The translations under genes were made by a program, and so were the position numbers. Of a stretch of DNA of 64,000 bases, positions 57,885 to 64,000 are shown piece by piece. Within the stretch, counting starts at the first letter, position 1, and every line of letters begins with the position of its first letter. The DNA lies in contig CAYWDQ010000002.1 in NCBI GenBank assembly GCA_964457065.1, positions 1 through 64,000 on the forward strand. Direction: 5' to 3'. The notes under the pieces are model-generated. The model worked only from the letters and a program-made list of their open reading frames with translations, was not told the DNA's origin and made no database searches. Source of the DNA: Bog-473 sp964457065. Lineage in GTDB: Bacteria > Actinomycetota > Acidimicrobiia > Acidimicrobiales > RAAP-2.

Positions 57885-58241
57885 ATGAGCGGCTCTGCCA
57901 CCGAGGGAATCAAGACCGTCCTGCATCCCGTCTCCGACCTCACGGCGGCCAAGGCCGTGTATACCGCCCTGCTCGGGGTGCCCCCGCAGGTCGACGAGGC
58001 CTACTACGTCGGCTTCGAGGCGGCGGGCCAGCACGTCGGGCTGGTGCCGAGCGGCGCAGCGCAGGGCATGACCTCGCCGGTGGCCTACTGGCAGGTGGCG
58101 GACATCGAGGCGAAGCTGGCCGATGTGACGGCCGCAGGCGCCACCGTCAAGGACCCCCCTCGTGACGTGGGGGGCGGCCGCCTGGTGGCCAGCTTCACCG
58201 ACCCCGACGGCAACGTGCTCGGGGTGCTGCAGGATCCCTGA
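57885..58241 (+). CDS. VOC-family (glyoxalase/dioxygenase-fold) protein
   Basis: A 118-residue vicinal-oxygen-chelate fold protein. LHPVSDLTAAKAVYTALLGV opens the first beta-alpha-beta-beta-beta unit; AYWQVADIEAKLADVTAAGA and LVASFTDPDGNVLGVLQDP form the second. The usual metal ligands are not all clear: a His is at LHPVSDL but the C-terminal Glu is replaced in GNVLGVLQ. Function is therefore unassigned. GAGGAGCGACC precedes the ATG, with a TACGAT -10 about 55 nt upstream. Confidence 0.82.
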   Translation: MSGSATEGIKTVLHPVSDLTAAKAVYTALLGVPPQVDEAYYVGFEAAGQHVGLVPSGAAQGMTSPVAYWQVADIEAKLADVTAAGATVKDPPRDVGGGRLVASFTDPDGNVLGVLQDP

Positions 58242-58271
58242 GCGCAATCGGCGCCGCCGAAATCATCCGCA

Positions 58272-59075
58272 TCAACGAGGAGATCCGAGCGGAGCCCCAC
58301 CGGCTCGCAGATGAAGGGCGCGACGCGACCGGCGTGCCGGCACGCCGGTCGCGGCGACGACCACGAGGATGGTTCCGACCACGGCCAGCGCGGCCCACAG
58401 CGACACCAGCGACGCCACGAGCAGCGCCACGGCCACCTCGACCGCCACGACGACGCCGAGCACGACGGGCTCGAGCTCGGCGAAGCGCCGGTGGAAGCCG
58501 GCCAGGGCCGCCGGGCTGGTGATCCGGCGCCCGAGCAGGACGGCCAGGCCGCGCACCAGCCCGAACACGACGCCCACGGCCAGCGCCAGCGCCGGGTCGG
58601 CCGTCAGCGCGGCGAGGACGATCATCAGGTAGACCGCGGAGGCCTTGACGTAGGTGACGAGCCCGGTGCCGATCTGCCAGCCGAAGCCCGCCCCGTAGAC
58701 CCAGGGGCGGAACTGGTCCAGCCACCTCTCGTTGACCTGGCGGCGGTGGACGGGGAGGCGGAAGCCGCCCACCCGGGCGTCCGCGGCCGCGGCCACCAGA
58801 GCCGCGGCGCACGCCAGGACCGCCAGCGTGGTGGCCGACGCGCCGGTCGCGCCCACCCCGGCGGCCAGGGCGGCCAGGGCGGCTCCGAGGCAGGCCCCGC
58901 CCGCCACCGCGCCGAGCACGAACCAGGCGGCCGTCGAGCGGTAGCGGTGGCCGCGGCCCTGTTCGGCGAGCGGCGTGATGCTGGCCAGCATGGAGAGGCC
59001 GCAGGGCGACCACGTCGAACGGGCGCCGGCGGCCACCGCCACCGCGACGCCGCAGACCGCGATGACCGTCGTCAT
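58272..59075 (-). CDS. CcdA/DsbD-like thiol-transport membrane protein (mau-like operon, gene 5)
   Basis: A 267-residue membrane protein with about six hydrophobic helices. The first helix region contains GARSTWSPCGLSMLASITPL (Cys25 in a W-S-P-C-G setting), the pattern of the first redox Cys in CcdA/DsbD, which carry electrons from cytoplasmic thioredoxin to exported thiol proteins. A soluble loop (VHRRQVNERWLDQFRPWVYG) follows, then GFGWQIGTGLVTYVKASAVY and more helices. ATG 59075 overlaps the stop of the MauA-like gene (ATGA), so it is translationally coupled. The second redox Cys is not certain. Inferred role: disulfide handling for the exported Cys-rich partner. Confidence 0.75.
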   Translation of the reverse strand: MTTVIAVCGVAVAVAAGARSTWSPCGLSMLASITPLAEQGRGHRYRSTAAWFVLGAVAGGACLGAALAALAAGVGATGASATTLAVLACAAALVAAAADARVGGFRLPVHRRQVNERWLDQFRPWVYGAGFGWQIGTGLVTYVKASAVYLMIVLAALTADPALALAVGVVFGLVRGLAVLLGRRITSPAALAGFHRRFAELEPVVLGVVVAVEVAVALLVASLVSLWAALAVVGTILVVVAATGVPARRSRRALHLRAGGAPLGSPR

Positions 59076-60470
59076 GCCGGTGAACCCAGGAACGGCGCGC
59101 CGCCGAAGGCGAAGATCCCCCCGTCGCGTGCGACCAGCCAGTAACCGGCGTCGTTGCCGAAGGCGGCCATCCCGACGACGGGCATGTTGAGGTGGATGGC
59201 GCCGGTCGACCCCTCGAAGGCGGCGTCGCCGTAGGTGAAGACGCCGCCGTCCGCGCCCACGAGCCAATAGCCGCGCCCCGACGGCGTGGCTGCCATGCCG
59301 ACGATCGGGGCGCTGAGGTGCTNNNNNNNNNNNNNNNNNNNNNNNNNNNNNNNNNNNNNNNNNNNNNNNNNNNNNNNNNNNNNNNNNNNNNNNNNNNNNN
59401 NNNNNNNNNNNNNNNNNNNNNNCGACGATCGGGGCGCTGAGGTGCCGCCCGCCCATGGAGCCGAGGAACGGGGCGTCGCCGAAGTCGAAGACGCCGCCGT
59501 CCGCGCCCACGAGCCAGTAGCCGCGCCCGGTGGGGGTGGCCGCCATGCCGACGATCGGGGCGCTGAGGTGCCGCCCGCCCATGGAGCCGAGGAACGGTGC
59601 GCCGCCGTAGTCGAAGATCCCCCCGTCGGCGGCCACGAGGAAGTACCCGCCGGTGGGGCAGGCGGCGACGGCCACGATCGGGGCGTCGAGCTGCAGCTCG
59701 GAGGCGTCGCCCGCGGTGGGGAAGGTGCCGTAGGGGAACAGCCGCCCGAAGGACGTCAGCACCGCGTAGCCGCCTCCACCCGGGCCCGCTGCGAGGCCGA
59801 CGACCTGGCAGCCTGTGGCCGGCGACCCGCAGGGGGGCATGGGCGGCGCCGGGGTCCAGCACGGCTCGTTCTGCTCGGCGGTCGCGTTGTCGACGGCCAC
59901 CGCCGTCGTGCACGAGGGGTCCACCTGCCAGGGGGGGACGCAGGCGACGACGCGGCACACGATCCGCCCCATGCACGGGACGTCCTGGTTGCACTGGCCG
60001 TAGCGGAACTGGAGGCACCCCGTGAGGTAGGAGTCGCAGCCCTGCGGACCGCAGCCGCACCCGGTCTGGTCGCAGCCGGGCTCGCAGAAGGCGAAGCCGT
60101 TGCTGCATCCCGCGTCGCAGGTACAGGTGGAGTTGCAGTCCATGTAGTAGCGCGGGCCGCCGCAGTACGAGGAGTTGTCCGCCATCCACCACCCGCCCAT
60201 CACGGTGTTGGCGGGGCAGTAGTTGGCGCCGGCGACCGAGCAGCAGAACTCCGAGAAGCCCGAGCAGCAGGTGCTGCCGCAGCCGCAGCCGGAGTTGCCG
60301 CACTCGCAGATGGCGCCGTAGGCCGTGCCCGGCCGCAGGGCGAGGTCGAGGCCGGCGCCGATGGCCACGGCGCTGCCGACGAAGGCCGAGCGGTTGATCA
60401 GGCTGCGCCGGGAGAGCCGGCCGTCCAGGAAGCCCGCGGTGCGGGCCACCATCGCCCGGGTCAGGCTCAT
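59072..60470 (-). CDS. Tat-exported MauA-like Cys-rich domain fused to propeller-type repeats (N gap inside)
   Basis: The N-terminus has a twin-arginine-type signal (LSRRSLINRSAF, residues 19-30, then a hydrophobic stretch). Residues 55-221 hold about 28 Cys, with NYCPANTVMGGWWMADNSSY, YYMDCNSTCTCDAGC and CVPPWQVDPSCTT. Spacing and signal type resemble the methylamine dehydrogenase light chain (MauA), whose TTQ cofactor forms from two Trp. A Trp pair (94-95) fits the first; the second (Trp108 of Paracoccus) is not clearly kept. From residue 223, at least five 42-residue repeats follow (IVGMAATPTGRGYWLVGADG type). The frame changes across the 100-N gap, so the repeat count is unknown. It is coupled to mauE before and the CcdA-like gene after. 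Confidence 0.78.
59323..59422. other. Assembly gap (100 N)
   Basis: Exactly 100 N in the repeat part of the MauA-like fusion, flanked by the same repeat sequence on both sides. The real length is unknown, probably whole 126-bp repeat units. Confidence 0.95.
59423..59805 (-). repeat. Tandem 126-bp repeats in the MauA-like fusion
   Basis: Units coding IVGMAATPTG..GYWLVGADGGVFDFGDAPFLGSMGGRHLSAP. Two neighbouring copies (around 59430-59600) are almost identical in DNA. The same family of repeat is present in the GH26-like protein. More copies continue left of the gap to 59075. Confidence 0.85.
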
Positions 60471-61045
60471 CGCGACGACGTCCCCCGTGCCGCGGCCGGG
60501 AGCACCAGCCGGCGCGCGCCCTCGAGGGCGGCGAGCGCCGAGAGCGCCAGGAAGGTCAGCCAGAGCCCGACCGCGCTCACGAACAGCAGCGGCATCCCGG
60601 CCCAGGGTTGGTGCGCCAGCAGCGTGGCGATGGAGCCCCCGCTCGGGGCGCCGGCGGCGACGGCGGCCGCCGCGCCGGCCAACGCGAGGTCGAGGGCGAC
60701 GTGGACCCGGGTGGCCGGCGTGTCGGGGCGGCCGAAGCAGCCGCAGGTGGCCAGCGTCCCGCCTCGTGCCCGGGCGTAGGCGACCACGAGCGCGAACGAC
60801 GCGTAGGAGAGCGCGACCAGCGCCGCGGTGAGGGGGCGCGGCGCTCCGAGCGCCACCAGGCCCAGCACGGCCTCGGCGAGCGCGCCGGCCCGGACGGCGC
60901 CGCGGAGCCGCCGCTGCGACGGCACGCGCCTCCCCGGGACAAGGGCCGCCAGGGCGCGGGCGGTGTCGTCGGGCCGGACGGCCTTGGCGATCCCGGCGGC
61001 CACGAGGAGGCCGGCGGCGATCAGGAAGAGGCCGATCAGTCCCAC
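60467..61045 (-). CDS. mauE: MauE-like membrane protein (mau-like operon, gene 3)
   Basis: A 192-residue DoxX/MauE-type protein with four hydrophobic helices. LIGLFLIAAGLLVAAGIAKA opens it. The MauE signature is the Cys pair in TLATCGCFGRPDTPATRVHV (Cys101 and Cys103) between helices. In methylotrophs MauE and MauD are needed to form the many disulfides of the MADH light chain. Here it overlaps the MauA-like gene by four bases (ATGA) and follows a MauD-like gene, which supports the same role. Actinobacterial MauE-like proteins also occur without methylamine use, so the substrate is the neighbouring Cys-rich protein by inference. Confidence 0.88.
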   Translation of the reverse strand: MGLIGLFLIAAGLLVAAGIAKAVRPDDTARALAALVPGRRVPSQRRLRGAVRAGALAEAVLGLVALGAPRPLTAALVALSYASFALVVAYARARGGTLATCGCFGRPDTPATRVHVALDLALAGAAAAVAAGAPSGGSIATLLAHQPWAGMPLLFVSAVGLWLTFLALSALAALEGARRLVLPAAARGTSSR

Positions 61046-61049
61046 TCGG

Positions 61050-61538
61050 TCAATTCCACTGAGGCCCCGCGGCGGTGCCTGAGGGCAGCGCCGGGCTCAG
61101 CGCCAACGACGCCAGCAGCGTGTTCACCCGGGGCACGAGGCGGTCGCGGAGGACATGGCTGCCGAGCACCGCGTAGAAGGAGAAGGGGCGGCCCGCCTCG
61201 GTGAAGAACCACTGCGTCCCGGACTGGCCCACCAGCCCGCGCCGCAGCACGATCGGGGAGAAGTCCTGCGGCGTGAACGTCGCGGGCCTGCCCTGGCGGG
61301 CGAAGAGGGCGGTGCCGAGGCTCTCGGGCCCGTACTCGAACAAGGTGGCGAAGACGTCATCGGAGCCCATGAGATTCACGGCGCCGCTGCCGAAGTCGCC
61401 GATGTCGTCGGGCAGTGGGAACGTGGCGAACTGCGCAACGGGGTAGGTGGACCCGATCGACGACGGGCGCACGAAGATCCGCCCCTCGAACCCCTCGGGC
61501 AGCCGCGCCACGATGCCGTGCGCACCGATGGTGGCCAT
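61050..61538 (-). CDS. Hypothetical protein, 162 aa (mau-like operon, gene 2)
   Basis: I do not recognise a family. It is a soluble, beta-rich protein with no Cys and no signal peptide: GIVARLPEGFEGRIFVRPSS, NLMGSDDVFATLFEYGPESL, FARQGRPATFTPQDFSPIVL, and FYAVLGSHVLRDRLVPRVN before an Ala/Pro-rich end. Two regions (61-85 and 110-130) look like a small beta-barrel. It lies 27 bp after the MauD-like gene and 4 bp before mauE, so it belongs to the operon. An accessory or assembly role is only a guess from position. Confidence 0.75.
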   Translation of the reverse strand: MATIGAHGIVARLPEGFEGRIFVRPSSIGSTYPVAQFATFPLPDDIGDFGSGAVNLMGSDDVFATLFEYGPESLGTALFARQGRPATFTPQDFSPIVLRRGLVGQSGTQWFFTEAGRPFSFYAVLGSHVLRDRLVPRVNTLLASLALSPALPSGTAAGPQWN

Positions 61539-61565
61539 CAGTCCTTGGCCATCAGTCCGTGGCCA

Positions 61566-62399
61566 TCAGTCCGTGCGCACCGGCTGCCCGTTGGCCGGGC
61601 CGGGGGGCGCCACGGCGGGGGTGCCGAAGGGGAAGACGTCGTCGAGCGTCCGGGGGTACAGGCTCGGGTCGCCCGGGTGGATGCCCGCGGCGCGGAGGAC
61701 GTCGTCGGCCGCCGCCTCCCGCGCCGGTCCGTCCGCCGACACCGGGTCAAGACGGCGCCGGGCCGTGCCGGGCTCGCGGTCGACCTCGGCCCGCCGCACC
61801 AGCTCGGCCAGCTGGGGGACGGTGCTCGCCACGCCCTGCCCGACCTTGCGGCCCGTCGCGCCGTCGACGAGCACGAAGAACGGCGAGCCGGGCACCTGGT
61901 AGTCGACCCAGGCGTCGGTGGACATCACGACCGGGATGCGGCCCGTCGTCCGCGCCCCCACCTCCGCCGGCACCTCGCGGTCGGGGCCCTTGGTCACGAT
62001 CACGACCCGGGTGCCGTCCGGCAGGTCCATGGCCCCGGGCGCCTGCAGGGCCTCCCAGAACGCGCCGCAGGTCGCGCAGCCCGAGGAGAGGAATCCGAGC
62101 AGGGTGAAGCGGTCGCTGTTGGCCACCGCGACGGCGCGCGCGTCGCCGGCCGGGGTCACGCCCGCCACCGTCGGGGCCTCCCCGAGCGCCGGGCCGCCCG
62201 CGCCCGGTCCCATCGACACCGCCACCGGCGCCGGCGCGGCGGGGCTCTCGGACCCGTCCACGGCCGACGCGGGGTCGCCGACCCCGACCCCGAGCTCGTG
62301 GAGCGAGCGCAGGATGTCGGCGTGGCTGCGGAGCAGGCCCGCGACCAGGACGCCGAGCACCAGCACCACGAACGTCGACACCACGACGAGAGCGACCAC
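61566..62399 (-). CDS. mauD: MauD-like membrane-anchored thioredoxin-fold protein (mau-like operon, gene 1)
   Basis: A 277-residue protein with an N-terminal membrane anchor (residues 1-23) and an extracytoplasmic thioredoxin-like domain. The redox site is LGFLSSGCATCGAFWEAL with Cys108 and Cys111, as in MauD (C-x-x-C in a GCxxC setting). VVIVTKGPDREVPAEV and the cis-Pro strand VPGSPFFVLVDGATGRKVG follow. The C-terminal about 60 residues are Pro/Asp-rich. GTG 62399 is chosen for its strong AGGAGG site, 5-7 nt upstream; upstream in-frame codons lack coding character. First gene of the five-gene unit. Role: disulfide formation or isomerisation in the exported Cys-rich partner, inferred. Confidence 0.85.
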   Translation of the reverse strand: MVALVVVSTFVVLVLGVLVAGLLRSHADILRSLHELGVGVGDPASAVDGSESPAAPAPVAVSMGPGAGGPALGEAPTVAGVTPAGDARAVAVANSDRFTLLGFLSSGCATCGAFWEALQAPGAMDLPDGTRVVIVTKGPDREVPAEVGARTTGRIPVVMSTDAWVDYQVPGSPFFVLVDGATGRKVGQGVASTVPQLAELVRRAEVDREPGTARRRLDPVSADGPAREAAADDVLRAAGIHPGDPSLYPRTLDDVFPFGTPAVAPPGPANGQPVRTD

Positions 62400-62489
62400 T
62401 CCGCCTCCTTTCCCGTTCGACCCAGTATCTCCGCAGGCGGGCTGCGAGAGGGGGACCGCCGCGAGCGGGCGCGGCGCCGCGACGTCGGG

Positions 62490-62495
62490 CATACT
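62490..62495 (+). promoter_or_regulatory. -10-like CATACT before the amidohydrolase
   Basis: CATACT ends 7 nt before GTG 62503, consistent with leaderless spacing. The 103-bp gap to the divergent mauD-like gene also has a minus-strand GATACT near 62425. Confidence 0.4.
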
Positions 62496-62502
62496 CCGGA
62501 CA

Positions 62503-63693
62503 GTGCTCGACGACGATCTCTTCCTGCCCGAGCCCGAGCCACGGGAGGTGCGCTACACCGTGATCTCGGTGGACGACCACGTCGTCGAGCCCCCCCACAC
62601 CTTCGAGGGGAGGGTCCCGGCGGCGCTCCGGGACCGGGCTCCGCACATCGTCGAGACCCCGGAGGGGCACCAGGTGTGGGAGTTCGAGGGGGAGCGCTAC
62701 ACCCAGGTGGGGATGAACGCGGTGGCCGGGCGCCGGCCGGAGACCTACAGCCTCGAGCCCTTCCGCTTCGACCAGATGCGGCCCGGTTGTTACGACGTGG
62801 ACGCCCGGGTGCGCGACATGGACATCAACGGGGTGTGGGCCTCGGTGAACTTCCCCTCCATGATCACCGGCTTCTGCGGCCGTGTCTTCTTCGACGCCGA
62901 GGACCGGGACCTCGGCCTGGCCTGCGTCCGGGCCTGGAACGACTGGCTCTTCGAGGAGTGGTACTCCCGCCAGCCCGAGCGCATCGTCCCGCTCGGGATC
63001 ACGTATCTGGCGGACCCCGACCTCGCCGTGGCCGAGATCCGCCGCAACGCCGACCGTGGCTTCACGTCCGTCACGTTCCCGGAGCGCCCGCACGAAATCG
63101 GGCTGCCGTCGCTGTGGGACCGGTCGCACTGGGACCCCATCATGGAGGCCGTGATCGAGACGGACACCGTCGTCTCGCTCCATGTGGGCAGCTCGGGCCT
63201 GACCCCCGCCCCGCCCGGCGCGGGCATCGACTCGCTCCACCTCGGTGCCACCCTCTTCGGGCAGCTGTCGCTCACCGCGTGTGCCGAGTGGCTGTGGTCG
63301 GGCTACGCCCTGCGCCACCCGACGCTCAAGGTCGCCATGAGCGAGGGGGGCATCGGCTGGGTGGCCATGCTGATCGACCGCCTGGAGAACATCGTCGACC
63401 GCTCCGGCTATGGACGGGGCTGGGAGGTGCGCCCGGCCGAGGTGCTGCGGCGCAACTTCTGGTTCTGCACGATCGACGACCCCTCGACCATCGACACCCG
63501 CCATGCCATCGGGGTCGACCACGTCATGGTCGAGGTCGACTACCCGCACGGCGACAGCACGTGGCCCGACACCCAGGACGTGATCGAGAAGTGCTGGGGC
63601 CACATTCCCGCCCACGAGCTGCGCGCCATGTGCTGCGAGAACGCGGCCGCTCTCTACCGCCACCCGCTCCCCGACCACGTCGTGCCGCGCTGA
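62503..63693 (+). CDS. Amidohydrolase-2 family metal-dependent hydrolase
   Basis: A 396-residue TIM-barrel amidohydrolase (decarboxylase/hydrolase subgroup). ISVDDHVVEPPHTFEGRVPA is the N-terminal DxH motif region. DMDINGVWASVNFPSMITGF, RGFTSVTFPERPHEIGLPSL, VVSLHVGSSGLTPAP (metal His), LKVAMSEGGIGWVAMLIDRL and VDHVMVEVDYPHGDSTWPD (final Asp) follow. Such enzymes act on aromatic or cyclic carboxylates in actinobacteria; the substrate is not known. It is followed 13 bp later by a class II aldolase gene, which suggests a small catabolic unit. Confidence 0.9.
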   Translation: MLDDDLFLPEPEPREVRYTVISVDDHVVEPPHTFEGRVPAALRDRAPHIVETPEGHQVWEFEGERYTQVGMNAVAGRRPETYSLEPFRFDQMRPGCYDVDARVRDMDINGVWASVNFPSMITGFCGRVFFDAEDRDLGLACVRAWNDWLFEEWYSRQPERIVPLGITYLADPDLAVAEIRRNADRGFTSVTFPERPHEIGLPSLWDRSHWDPIMEAVIETDTVVSLHVGSSGLTPAPPGAGIDSLHLGATLFGQLSLTACAEWLWSGYALRHPTLKVAMSEGGIGWVAMLIDRLENIVDRSGYGRGWEVRPAEVLRRNFWFCTIDDPSTIDTRHAIGVDHVMVEVDYPHGDSTWPDTQDVIEKCWGHIPAHELRAMCCENAAALYRHPLPDHVVPR

Positions 63694-63706
63694 GAGGAGG
63701 CGACCC

Positions 63707-64000
63707 GTGTTCACGCCGACCGCCGACAAGCTGATGCCGGATCTCACTCCCCGCGAGGAGCTCGTCGTGCTCGCCCGCGCGCTGTGGCGGGAGGGCTACA
63801 ACGACCACCTGGCCGGGCACATCACGGTCAACCTGGGCGACGGCACGCTCCTGTGCAACCCGTGGCTGCTGACCTGGGGCGAGCTGCGGCCGTCGCAGGT
63901 GCTGCGCATCGACCTCGACGGGCGCGTCGTCGAGGGGGACTGGCCGGTCCCTCTGGGCATCCCGCTCCACCTCGAGCTGCACAAGCTGCGCGCCGACATC
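63707..64000 (+). CDS. Class II aldolase/adducin family protein (partial)
   Basis: The first 98 residues of a class II aldolase-fold enzyme, cut by the right edge. LTPREELVVLARALWREGYN, then HLAGHITVNLGDGTLLCNPW (the substrate-loop region) and GELRPSQVLRIDLDGRVVEG. The catalytic metal His cluster lies beyond the window. GTG 63707 has AGGAGG 7 nt upstream. It is likely co-transcribed with the amidohydrolase. Confidence 0.85.
   Translation, partial: MFTPTADKLMPDLTPREELVVLARALWREGYNDHLAGHITVNLGDGTLLCNPWLLTWGELRPSQVLRIDLDGRVVEGDWPVPLGIPLHLELHKLRADI

Noticed and set aside
61155..63734. 859-codon plus-strand frame
   Set aside because: It is off-frame to the amidohydrolase and antisense to the mau-like operon; its composition is Arg/His/Gly-rich.
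1..64000. tRNA, rRNA, insertion sequences, integrases or prophage genes
   Set aside because: None were seen in any gap or frame; the window is chromosomal core plus accessory operons.

Overview
The window is high-GC actinobacterial DNA that spans the replication-origin region of a chromosome. Two conserved gene blocks flank the origin. One is cwlM-trxA-trxB-(TM)-degV-murJ-DUF6049 next to pcnA; the other is padR/ino1-DUF5318-panB-rpsF-ssb-rpsR-rplI-dnaB. Both blocks have the order known from Mycobacterium (remembered synteny, not searched). The lineage is probably class Acidimicrobiia or a close relative, inferred from the 42-residue IVGMAATPxGxGYWLV-type repeats in secreted proteins, the GC-rich codons and many GTG starts. 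Three runs of exactly 100 N (11425-11524, 39286-39385, 59323-59422) mark scaffold gaps, each inside repetitive coding sequence.

Region 1 (1-9.9 kb) is an exopolysaccharide locus on the minus strand: a WbaP-type initiating transferase, a GT2, three GT4 glycosyltransferases and an O-antigen-polymerase-like membrane protein, most with overlapping start and stop codons. A small LAFTG sortase-type surface protein and a divergent DUF4012 membrane protein adjoin it. Region 2 (9.9-15.2 kb) is a signalling block. It has a secreted repeat protein with a GH26-like domain behind a c-di-GMP-I riboswitch, a GAF histidine kinase with a divergent NarL/DevR-type regulator, and a degenerate GGDEF protein (GGSEL).

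Region 3 (15.5-25.9 kb) is mixed metabolism and accessory genes: RNase D, acyl-CoA ligase, aldo/keto reductase, a low-complexity membrane protein, a probable frameshifted gene, a double-length dCTP deaminase, a D-aminoacylase-type amidohydrolase and signal peptidase I. Region 4 (26-41.4 kb) is the origin core: gyrA, gyrB, dciA, recF, dnaN and dnaA run leftward; rpmH, rnpA, yidD, yidC, jag, rsmG, parA and parB run rightward, with two parS sites before parA. Region 5 (41.5-57.4 kb) holds the envelope/thioredoxin block, pcnA, padR-ino1, panB, the rpsF-ssb-rpsR-rplI operon and dnaB.

Region 6 (57.4-64 kb) has two small enzymes, then a minus-strand five-gene operon that looks like a reduced, rearranged methylamine-dehydrogenase maturation system. 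It comprises a MauD-like thioredoxin, an unknown protein, MauE, a Tat-exported cysteine-rich MauA-like domain fused to propeller-like repeats, and a CcdA/DsbD-like membrane protein. This is the best candidate for an undescribed system. An amidohydrolase and a partial class II aldolase close the window. Many genes have a TAnnnT-like -10 element 6-8 nt before the start codon, which suggests widespread leaderless transcription.
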